A DNA stretch of 64,000 nt from Halictus rubicundus (taxonomy: Eukaryota; Arthropoda; Insecta; Hymenoptera; Halictidae). A program made the position numbers and the translations under genes. This document shows, piece after piece, positions 1 to 10,938 of this stretch (position 1 is its first letter; each line of letters opens with the position of its first letter). The DNA lies in contig NC_135149.1 in assembly GCF_050948215.1 (NCBI RefSeq), positions 2,232,001 through 2,296,000 on the forward strand. Direction: 5' to 3'. Below the pieces are notes generated by a model. The model did no database searches and was not told the origin of the DNA. It saw nothing but the letters and a program-made list of their open reading frames with translations.

Positions 1-122
1 TAAAATGTTGTTGCATCCAAACATTATTCGTACATATCCTTAAAAAGTGGTTGAGAATCAATCAATTTATAAAGAATTTTCATCATTTTCATTTATAATT
101 CTTCTTTTACTATCTGCTGCAG

Positions 123-3100
123 AAATGAAACCAAATTCATCGTCCCAAAACGACGCTACTGAGAAGATGCTACGGAGGCGAGAATGGAAGCTGGAACAAG
201 AACGACAACGGCAGCATGAGAGGTTAAAACAAAAGAAGATTTACGAATATGAAATGCAACGTGCCCGTGAAAAAGGTTTGCTGCCTCCGAAACCTCCAAA
301 TCGAAGTAAGAGCCGAAGTAAATCTCCACGAAGTCGACCTAGAAGACCTTGTACTTCTAGCACAACAAACACTCCAATTCTTTCTGAAAGGTAAATAAAA
401 CTTCATGAAAATCTATTATAGATTAAGAATGCAAAACTACTTTATTTTCTTTTAATAACAACACAATAAAACAAGAGTCTAAAATCTATTCTATGCATGT
501 AAGGTTATATAATGTAGTCTAGGAAATCTTAGTTAATGAAATTGATATTGTATAAAAGAGATGCACTGTAAAATATAGAATGCTTTATAAAAATTTGTTT
601 CTTGTGTTTCAGACTGGAATTTGCTGATGAAACAGTACCGTTATTTAAAGGACCCGAAGGCACAAAGATTAGTGCAGCTGAACTACGCAGAATTAAAGTA
701 GATATTCGTAGAAATATTCCTGGAAAATCAACTGACTCAGATCTTCAGCGGCATATTATCAATCCTGAAGATGTATTAGTCAAAAGAAGAGCGGGTAAAT
801 TATTGTTTCCACACTGAAACTGTTTAACAACTTTTTTAGTTATTCAATGAAGAAGCATACGAAATGGAAAATAACATTGTCGCTGAAAATGAATATTTCT
901 ATGACTTCCTACAAGTCACAATTGGCAAATTGAAATGTGTGAAGGATATCTCCTTTCTCTCGTAAAAATTAAGTTCGTTGTTATTCGTGTATTACTTTCT
1001 AATTTTTAATCTGCTCAGATTATTTCTTCCAATATCTTATTGAGCTACAGATAAATATTTCAACATGGTTACATCATGATCAGCATCATTTGAAGATGGG
1101 AGAATTCTGTCCGACAACTTTTACAACTCTGAAGATTATGGATTTCAATATTATAATGTGTCATCCATAATATTCAAGAACTTATACAAGGGTGCTTTTA
1201 ATTTGCAAAGTTAATAACTGGTTTTAATTTATCCAGGATGTAGCAAATTTGGAATACAACGTTGGATCACTGTCGCGATCACCTAATGTGCAATATGTAA
1301 GCACAATATTTTTTATTTAGAGTGTTTAATGCTTTGCTTCGCATATCCTTTGCTTGTCTTTGTGTGTACACTTTTAATTATGGTTTTGCACACAGAATTA
1401 TGCTTCAGCTGTATTAACAACACAGGTTTTGTTGATAAAAGTCAATTTTTCAAAGAATAGTATAGATTCCATAAATCTATACATTCAAGTTTTGTGTATC
1501 CTATGGATGTTCTGGTGTGGGAATGTGTGCATGATATATAATGTATAGTGCTCTTGTCTTTTTAAAAATATTTCATTTGCTACAATGGCAACAACTTGAA
1601 GATCTACTATGAAGATTTTTTACATTGTTGAAGTTTCTTCAACTGAAAAGGCAGAAGTGAATACCTACTTTTTTTATATACATATGTATGAATTAAAGAT
1701 ATAATATTATACTAAAAAGTGATCTATTACACTTTTGTATAATATTTTAGGCTTAGTCTCTTTAATCTATTTACATTTACTATTAAAATGAAACAAAAAC
1801 AGGTATATAATTTGGTGGTTTCTGCAGCATTCAATTAATTCAGAGAAAGGATGTTGGTTTTACTATTTATAATGAAAATTGAAATTTATAAACGATCAGT
1901 ACGGAAGATTTCTTAATCATCCTTGAAGATATAAGTCATCTTGGAAGGTTTAACCGGAGGATGTAGTAGAGACAATTAATTTCATTTTTTAAAATTTGTT
2001 TTTTATTTGGAAAAAAAATATTAATAATAATTTTCTACGTGGCTTTTTATTGGATAAATGTTAAAAAATTTAAGAATTTAAAAAAATTATTGAACTTTAT
2101 GACTAGTTTGCAAAGTAAAATCGATGTAAATAGAAAAAGTACTTAATATAGTTTGTATAAAGAAAATGTTGGTATAAGTTGAAATTCTTGTTCAAGTATA
2201 ATAATGTAAATTTAGAATTGAAGAGAACATTAACGTTTATTAATTTATACTTGTATACGTTTATTGATTAATATATTGATTCTGGCACTGAAGAAAGTTG
2301 TAAGCTATTGGACATCTATCTACAGATATTGTATTAATTTTGAGAAATAGTTTTGAAAACAATTAAACAAAAAATATAATTTATAAACACTAACTTAATC
2401 AGTTCAGATGTTTTTATAACGTTCATGTAAGAATTACTTGAAATTAAATGTAAATTATAATGTAATTGTACTAATATATAATTTGTTCATTGTGATGAAC
2501 ATTAGCAAATAATGATTTACTTTCTCAATTTGCTATAATAAGATGGAACGTTTATACGGATGGCTTACAATTTTTCAAAGATGGTCAATTTCTCTGAATA
2601 GCAATTTTGATGTCTTCAAGGTCTGTCACAGCTGCCAGTATTGCTTAACTGCTTATTTCATATATATTGAAATTATTTTCTTCATCAAAAATTTATGTTA
2701 CTATAGGAGAAGGATCGAAACCAATATTTGAGAGGAAAGAAATCAAAGGAGTAATCACTGAAACAGAAGAGGTTGAAGAACATCGTACTGTTGTAACTAT
2801 AAATAATGACACTTTAGGTATTGAAGAATTAAAAATTACATGTTTTATATTTCATTTGTATTGGATTGTGATTTCCATATTACAAGTGTATAATTTTTAA
2901 TTTTTAGATGGCAAGTCGAAAACATTTAAAAGGCGCTCAGTGTCTTTGAGTCCAATCAGAAACCGAAGTCGTAATCCTCGACGTTCATTGTCTCGTCGTT
3001 CCAGGTTTGTGCCTGTATTGGCAATGTTTCCTTATGAGAAAGCAAAGTTGTTACGATTATTGTCGGCTAACTGTTACTAGACATTTTATTTAGTTATAAG

Positions 3101-3803
3101 ATAAGATATGGTTTGACAATTTTAATATTGATATGATATGCAATTAATTTTTGAACGAATGAATGAATTGAGTTCCACTGAATTATTATTTTATTTGTTT
3201 AGGGAAAGGTATCGTAGCAGGAACAGAAGTAAGGAGTATGAAGATAGTTCCATAGGGAAGGAGAGACGACGTACTGAGTCATACATTGCTGAGGAAGAGC
3301 GACACAGAAGAAGTCGTGACCATTCGCGTTCGAGGGAGAGGGAAGAACGGAAATGGGATAGAGATTCCCATCACAGGTGTGTCATGGAATATTTTCTGTG
3401 TGATTCATTTGTGAATTAAATTTAATAAATAAATACTGTTTTGGCATGAGAGGTCTTATCGAGAGTATCGAGAGAGATCTAGAGAACGCTCTCGAAATAA
3501 TTGGGGCGGAAATAGATCCAGGATACAAAGAGTTCTTCCGCCACATTATATGGGACAAATTCCTGTTCCCATTTATTATAATGTACGTATATTAGTAATG
3601 ACGAACAGTTTCCAGTTTATTAGACAGAATACTAATTTATTATATTTCAGCACTTCCCGCCCAGACCAATAATGATGGGACCTTTGATGCCAATGCGCGG
3701 GCAAGTTCTGCTAGGAAATAGGCACCCTTCCATGATGGGACCTCCATGGCCATTCTCGCCAAGTTTACGTCCCTCCAATCATATTAAGTACAGGTCCAAG
3801 TAG
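123..3803 (+). CDS. fem: Feminizer / transformer (sex-determination SR-type splicing regulator)
   Basis: Hymenopteran transformer orthologue. The female protein steers female splicing of its own RNA and of doublesex in the nucleus. Exons in phase: 123-390 (ATG at 125, just after a splice acceptor), 613-794, 2707-2817, 2908-3004, 3203-3376, 3453-3582, 3651-3803, giving 370 aa. Seen: an Arg/Glu-rich N-terminal segment (REWKLEQERQRQHERLK), the block VKRRAGEGSKPIFER formed across the 794/2707 junction, Arg-Ser runs through the middle, and a Pro-rich end with QIPVPIYY and FPPRP. These blocks are those I recall from honeybee Fem/Csd. If the 794 donor is not used, reading continues to TGA at 815-817 and gives about 156 aa, the expected male form. 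The 5' exon lies left of the window. No Asn/Tyr hypervariable repeat like that of Csd is seen, which favours fem over csd. Confidence 0.93.
795..2706 (+). promoter_or_regulatory. Sex-regulated intron / male-specific exon region of fem
   Basis: This 1.9 kb stretch separates the two exons joined in the female form. It opens with an in-frame extension ending in TGA at 815-817. GAAGAT occurs at 1092, 1131, 1598, 1611, 1904 and 1925, and once at 767 in the exon just before the donor. Motifs of this kind have been proposed as Tra/Fem binding sites in Hymenoptera (from memory). I infer that this is the region retained in males. Exact male exon borders cannot be read from sequence alone. Confidence 0.6.
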
Positions 3804-3906
3804 TTTTAATAATTCCTTAAACGGAATCCTAGACATTTTGCATTGTACACAGGATTTGGACCAGTTTTAGTTTATATTTGCATTGTTTAAATTTGTAATG
3901 TTTTAA

Positions 3907-3912
3907 AATAAA
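3907..3912 (+). terminator. fem polyadenylation signal
   Basis: AATAAA lies 104 bases after the fem stop codon and is the first canonical signal downstream. Confidence 0.6.
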
Positions 3913-6749
3913 ACGAATTTATACCGATTTTATTCTTGCAACTACAAATCTTTAAACCTGTAGTTATTTTAAAATTGCTTACTAAAAAGTGCAGACCCTT
4001 GGCCGCTCCCTTTCCCCTTTTTTCTGAGTACTCTTCCCTACTTACCGTATTAATAGTATTCGATCATTTTTTATGTGAAGTATATATGCGACATTCAATT
4101 TTTATCATGTTACCTGTATCAAATATTAATCCTTATTTTTCTATTTTACATGTATATAGACTAGTAAGCGGCATCATACTCTTATTAGGTCGAATGTCGC
4201 CTCTATGGCGGCAAAAATATTTTCGTTACGTCAGTGTTAATAAATGTATTTTCTGTACAACTGTTCATGAATTTTAAATTGTAGTAATACTAACAAACAT
4301 TTGCGTCAGCACACAACACAAATTATATATTAACCGTTATTTTTTCACTTCCCCTCTCACATTAATTGTATGCAGTATTCAGTGTCAGTATATGCAGCGC
4401 AGTCAAAAACAAAAATTAAACCATATTATTGTTCTCTAAAATAATCAAATCATTTCATATTCGACACAGCAAGAAATACACTTAAAATAATACTCGACCG
4501 CAAAGAGTTGATTTATAATTTATTAAAATTATTAAGGGATTCAATGTATTTAATTTCTGTTTTCTTTAATTCATGTAGATAAATTTTATTTTTCATACGG
4601 ATCCAGTAAAATATAAAAATGCAGAGATTAATATTTGATACAAGCAACATGATCAAAATTTAATGTCACATACATATTTTACATTAAAAATGATTGAATA
4701 CTATTAATACTTTCGTTCAATAAATTAAATAATTACTTACACCAAACTTTTTAAATATCATGTTATATTTATTCTGTGACGGTGGCTACCTCCTACGCTC
4801 GCCAGCAGATGGACAAATAGTCAAACATCTTTCCCGCTACTACCTAATCAGTCACCGATTCTTATATATATCATTCTCAACCGTATTCTCACATCCCAGC
4901 GTCTGAGGCAGGGCTCGCTAGATAGCTTCACCCGACGAGTCTCCCAGCGTCGTCCCTAGGACGAATCACGCATTACTCCTTTTCGATCCCAAATGCAATC
5001 GTAGTCCAAAGCATTGTATGATGCAAAATGTCTAGGAATCCGTTTAAGGAATTCTTGTCTTGTCTCCCTCTATTTAATGAGGGGACGTAATCATCACCGG
5101 TGAGTGCCCCCCCCCCCGCACCGATCATGGTGGGCGGGGGAGGGAGTGCGGTTTCCTCGCGGAACTTGCTCCTGCGGCCTCCCACGTGCATTGGCTTCGA
5201 AGGTGGTGTGTCATCATTATAGGTCTTATTAGTGGCAAACGCTACATGGATCTATCTCTGACCCCCCCCCCCCAACACAGTATTTATTTTTTTAAATTTC
5301 ATTCACAAATGCATCACATAGAAAAAATATCATTCCATGACACACCTGTGATGAGAAGAATCTTCATCCCATTTCCGTTTTTCCCTGTCCCTTGAATGCG
5401 AATTGTTATGTTTTATGTAGGTTCAATATATTTGTGTAACCTAAGATTGTTAATTTATTGCACGATGCGTAACATCTCCAGCGTTGGTCTCTGCTCTGCC
5501 CGATGCCCGATGGGGACGTCCGCTGACGTTGGAAGACACCCCAAGTACCCCCATAAGTAGTATTACAGGCTACCCTAAAAGACAGGGAGAGGGGGTGGTA
5601 GCCTTGCAATTTGAGGAATTCCGTTCATTTTGTGATTATTGTCGTGTGCCGTTCGTTTTGTCGTGAGATTAAGTTTGTACATGCATATTTTTCCATTATT
5701 AAATATCTGCATCTTTACATGCAAATTTTATCATTTTTCTTATTGTATTTATTTACCATAATTTTTATTGCATTTAAAATGTTGTTGCATGCAAACATTA
5801 CGCGTACATAACCTTAAAGAAAGGTTAAGAATAAATTAATTTAAAAAGAATTTTCATATTTATAATTCTTCTTTTACTATTTGCTCCAGAAATGAAACCA
5901 AATTCATTGTCCTGAGGGCAGTAGAAATCACCGTATTTTTCGAACGACATATTCTCCCGTAAGGCTGGCAGCATTTCTACATATCTCGTCGGTGACTATA
6001 TGCCAGGGAAGGCAATCTCCCATGTATAATGTGTGGACATTAGCAGTGCCACCTAGACCCATTCCCTCCTGACCTCAACTAAAAGCTATATATATAGCTA
6101 TACGATTCTACAAACATACACATACGCATATACACATACACATATATCTACTGTACAGTACGATTACTACATAAATTTAGAAGTAAACTTATATAAAAAA
6201 AAGGATATAATATGTTTTGCAACAATACATTATTTTTACAATATTTTATTTCAAAACATAATAATACATAATTATACATGTAACAGATAATTACATATAA
6301 TATCAAACTAATACAAATGATAATATCTTCATCCACTTATTTTGTGCACTATTTACACTTGCTGCTGCACTGCTCTGCACCTCACTATCCTAAAACAAAC
6401 TTAAAAAAATTTTATAATTAATGCACAAAGTAAAATCCGAAAAATAAGCTCAGAAATAAGTTCACCGAGTTCGCTCAATTTTGAAAAATTATTTCTAAAA
6501 TTGATTCGACACTGAGCAAAGTTTTTTTCAATATTTCCTGGGCTTTATTACTCGAATTTTCAATATACTTAAATTTTTGTATTATTAAAACAATATCTAG
6601 AAGGTTTTGAAGGTTATAATATCACAGTCCGCAACGAGTCACACGATCATTCATGCCATGCAGCAGTGGTTTTGGCAGTAATAGTAGCGTCCAATAGCAG
6701 CAAAGATTGGAACATCAGTCACGTCCAATCACGTTTAATCATGTGATGG
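3913..6749. other. Non-coding spacer fem to LTR-like region
   Basis: Open frames here are short, show no family I recognise and do not splice together. Two poly-C runs (about 5107-5118 and 5262-5274) are present. Apart from the fem duplicate at 5775-5912 I see no gene. Confidence 0.6.
5775..5912 (+). pseudogene. Truncated duplicate of the start of fem
   Basis: This segment aligns to window positions 1-145, with about 14 mismatches and one 7-base gap, roughly 90% identity. The match covers intron sequence, the splice acceptor and the first coding bases of fem, in the same orientation. It keeps the acceptor and the ATG (5891-5893), then hits TGA after seven codons, where similarity ends. Because intron sequence is included, it arose by DNA duplication, not by retroposition. 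Its left end cannot be fixed, since the matching part of fem runs out of the window. Confidence 0.85.
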
Positions 6750-6949
6750 TGTAGGGATATTGGCGCTGCCGCGCCATTCCCCTAGGCACGCGTCTAGAGA
6801 ATATGCTCCGACGAGGTTGGCACTCTCAACCTCGGGCAATGCAGGCGAGAGAAGCGCCTATGTACTCTCTCGCTGCCGGACTCTCGATCGAGACAGACGT
6901 CTCGATCCTACGCTCTCGAAGTGAAGTCGAATAAAGTTGTTCTGTTACA
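6750..6949 (+). mobile_element. Possible solo LTR (weak)
   Basis: The segment starts TGTAGGG and ends GTTACA, with AATAAA near the end (6930-6935), and is more GC-rich than its surroundings, as in some Bel/Pao or Gypsy LTRs. I could not find a clear target-site duplication, a matching second LTR or a polymerase gene. Confidence 0.2.
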
Positions 6950-7873
6950 TACACGAGTTTACCACTATCGATAAAAAGTCTCCCATCGGTTCTGTGCAGA
7001 GTAGGTTGCATCTTGGTTCCGCATTTATCCGCGGGACCCTTAAACCTACAATGGCTGTGAACGTGGTGCCATCTAAGCTCATTCCCTCGCAAGTGAACTA
7101 AGCGGTCCAAGGTCATACATAAGAGTTTTCTCCCCCTGGTGGTTCTACCCACTACTACCCACAAAACTTGTGTACCATCGTGTACCATGACACGAAATAT
7201 TTATTAAAAACACCACGATTAGTTAAGTATGATTGAGTAAAGTAAGCGTGTACTTACAAACTGTATGATTTTCTCTGCGACGTAGAATTACATGGTGCTA
7301 AAGTAACAATAAGTCAAGAACATTCCAACATTGAAATTGATACTTTCGGTTATTCGATGCCACAAAGCTGCTGACTCTCTAAACTAAAACATTCATTTGA
7401 TCGTGACTTGATTTTTCTCAAGTAATGCATTCTTTCATCCAATCGTCTTTAAATCCACGCGAGAGGTGCTCTTAAATCAGTGGTTGTCATAGTATGTATA
7501 AGTCGTATATATGAAACTTTTTAATCAAATTTGGAAAGTGAGGATGTTTATGTAGTTGTAATTCGTTAATTTTTTTGTAGTGTAGCTTATTAACAAATAA
7601 ACGGGTCACTTTATAACATTTATTTTCTTCTGGAAACGTGTTTATTGAACAATGGTATAATCTGTATTTAAAAAATGTTAGAATTTATCAGTACAGCGAA
7701 CGTCGGACTATGACGCGTCACAGTAGTCATCCACCCATGTTCCCTCCCCCTTTAATACACTGTATATGTACAGAAGTATAGCAGAGTTTTTCTAAAACGT
7801 TAAAACTGGAATTACAATTTAGACCACTAAATTTCTTTATTGTTCTTTTGTAGAGTCTTTTAATTATTTAAGC

Positions 7874-9522
7874 ATGGCTTGGTCACATTATCAATGCATT
7901 TTGGCTGCGCTTATGGTTGTTACTGGGTCATTTAATACTTTATCTGTCAAGTGAGTACTCGAGTGCAATTAATCGAAAAAATTAAATGTAAATGTAAATG
8001 TTTTTTAAACTGTTATACCTTTCTGTCCATTAGATACGCAGATCAACAAGTCGTGGAAGGCGAAGATGGTCAACTTAGGCACTTCAATCATCCGTTTATG
8101 CAATCTTCCTTCATGTTTGTAGGAGAAATGCTATGCCTTCTTGTATTTAAAATAGTATATGCTTATTATAAACGCAGAGACGTAAGTGTTGTCTATTATA
8201 TGTGTAGAGTTACCAAATGTTTGTTATTAAGTGCTTTTTATTCCAGGATGGTTCTGTAGATAACAATCCTTTGAGTAAAGGTACGCGTGTTTTTAATCCC
8301 TTTATTCTGCTAATCCCGGCATTGTGCGACACGTGTGCCACCTCTATCATGTACATCGGCTTGAATATGACATATGCGAGCAGTTTTCAAATGTTACGTG
8401 GTTCCGTCATAATATTCACAGCTTTACTTTCTATGGGTTTTCTCGATAGAAAACTCGAAAGTAGAGAATGGCTTGGCATAGGTATGGTCATAATCGGTTT
8501 AACTCTTGTTGGACTCAGTGATGTAATAACTATGGAAGATTCAGATATGAGCACAAACTCTATCTTGACTGGAGATTTACTTATTATATGTGCACAGGTA
8601 AAATTATAAATAATTTGACAGAATCGTTATAATTTTGGTGCTTTTTACAATTTAAATATCTTTTGTAAAATGACCATTACTGCTGTTACAGGTGATAACG
8701 GCTATTCAAATGGTGGTGGAAGAAAAATTTGTAGCCGGCCAGAACATACCGGCATTACAAGCGGTCGGATGGGAGGGTGTGTTTAAACCATTTCTTTCGC
8801 ATGTATATAGCATTTGAACGTGTACATGTTTTCAGGTATTTTTGGATTCGTCACCATATGTTTGCTAATAATACCTCTGAATTTTATACACGTTCCACCT
8901 CCATTCGCTGATAATTCTCGAGGTACACTAGAAGCCACTAAAGATGCGTTTATTCAGATTGGAAACAGTGGACGTTTGCTGACAGCAATACTCGGTGAGC
9001 ATTTTCATTAGCATTTAGTTGAATATACCTCGTAAATAACATGGATAAAATAATTGAAAAATTACCGTTACATATTACCTTTTTGTACAGGTATTACTTT
9101 CAGCATAGCATTCTTTAATTTCGCGGGTATCAGCGTTACTAAAGAAATGAGTGCTACGACAAGAATGATTTTAGATAGTGTTCGAACTTTCGTCATTTGG
9201 GCTTTCTCGTTGGCATTTAGGTGGCAAACATTTCATTATTTACAAGTAAGTTGTCCATTGTTCACTGTCTATGGTTTATTTTCACATTTATTACATGTAG
9301 ATACACGAGGTCGTCAAATTTTAATATAACTCGCGCATTGTTTCTTTTTTTTTGCAGCTAATTGGCTTTGCCACTCTGCTCGTTGGAATGTCGTACTATA
9401 ATAATATTATTATCCCACAACTAGTAAGGAAATGTATATATTCGTTAGGCCGTCACAGACCACCACCATCAAGCGAGCGAATTATTAATATAGCTGCCGA
9501 CGACATTCCAGAAACTCAATAA
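7874..9522 (+). CDS. SLC35F6: Solute carrier family 35 member F6-like transporter
   Basis: Drug/metabolite-transporter superfamily protein related to nucleotide-sugar transporters; vertebrate SLC35F6 is placed in lysosome and mitochondria. Seven exons in phase: 7874-7950, 8034-8181, 8247-8597, 8692-8776, 8836-8994, 9091-9245, 9358-9522; 379 aa, about the family length. The N-terminus is itself a hydrophobic helix, followed by the family segment SVKYADQQ. About ten membrane segments can be seen, with FQMLRGSVIIFTALLS in the middle and FNFAGISVTKEMSATTR near the end. The C-terminal tail is polar. The substrate cannot be told from sequence. Confidence 0.92.
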
Positions 9523-10938
9523 AGTTCAAGTATCTTTGCTACTATTCTTGAATGTCGACTACTCCGTGATACGAATATGTATTCTGCCTCGTTTCTCTAA
9601 AGAACGGTAAAGCCTGTGATCTTAATGATAGAAGAAGTTTGTTCGCTTCTCTTTATAATAAAATCTATCATGATATTGAACGTACTAAACGGCTCGATTA
9701 GAACAATCGAATTTGTGAATATTTTTATCAATGTAAATACTCAACGTGTTATTTGAATTTAAGGGCTTATCACCCTTGTTTCAGGGCCTGAAACAAGTAT
9801 TTTTCGAACGTTTATCTTTACGAGAGTTCATTACCAATTTACTATTCGTTTCGCAACATTTACGTGTTGCCTAATAGAAGTCGTGTTCTTCTTTCTTTTT
9901 TTTTTACCGACGTAGGTACTTTGACCCCTAATCGATGTATGAATATTTTCCAATCGTTGCGGGATTTAATAAAAATGAAAAGACACAACCATGGTTTGAC
10001 ATTATACTCGTGTCGGCGTAACCTACATACTCCTCGCCTGCATTCACAGAAAGATTGCACCAGAATCATTTTATTACGTACTTTCGAAAATACTACAGGT
10101 TTTATTTAGCAAAAATATTTGCACAAGGTGACCATTTTTATACGTTATTTGTAAATATAATAACAATTAATTTATAAATTTCAATGGGGCTAAGTAAAAA
10201 ATTGACGATACTACTTAAATGTTGGACATATTTTATTTTGCTACTGCTTCCTTTTTGTATAGTTTTAGCCGTGAAGGACAACCTACTTTGTGCAATAAAT
10301 TGTTATTGTAGTATTGCGCACATATATAATATGTGCATATTAGGACATTTTGGTACACGCGTGTATAAATAAAAGCATTTGTGTATGCACGTATATACAA
10401 AATGTCGATATATTTTTAATACAAAGCTTCTCAAATACGTAAATATTTGTATTCTCATAATCGGGGGAAAAACACATGCTGTGTTGGCACTGATAAATAT
10501 CGTTCATAATAGTTAACACGTTAGTGCTGCACGTTAGTTAACAATGAATTATTAGATTTTCCAATTTAAGTCCCACTTTTTAACTAAATAAAAAAGAAAA
10601 TGCTCCGTGGAATGTTCTTCTTGAATGACGCGAATTAATTCTTACTATTTCACGGGTTCATTCAAGTATTTCTTTTCAAGTAAAACAACGACGGACTTAT
10701 TGTTTTCAATAAATCCGTCTATATAATATGATATAATATGCATAGAAATTTCCGTTCGTAACATCGTCGAATACAACTTCGATTCGTAAGAATGGATAGA
10801 GTTACGGTGGACTATACAACAACTCTGAATTACCTGTATCTAAGTAAATTAACATGTCTGTTACAGCTATCGAAACCTTAAATGAACTCGTAACATTTAT
10901 TATGCGTTTACGATAGACAATGCAAGTGGTAGATGAAC
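9523..10938. other. Convergent 3' UTR spacer SLC35F6 / ACLY
   Basis: AT-rich sequence between two convergent stop codons. It presumably holds both 3' UTRs. A small hydrophobic frame at 10184-10372 looks like chance AT-rich reading. No gene seen. Confidence 0.6.

Noticed and set aside
1..122. Open frame entering fem from position 47
   Set aside because: It starts at a GTG and crosses a splice acceptor (121-122); the duplicate at 5775 shows the same acceptor, so this part is intron.
3936..4277. 113-codon frame after fem
   Set aside because: Begins just beyond the fem polyadenylation signal, hydrophobic by AT-richness, no family.
6826..7188. 120-codon minus-strand frame overlapping the LTR-like region
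   Set aside because: Reads Arg/His-rich with no known domain and overlaps a sequence that looks like an LTR; no splice partners.
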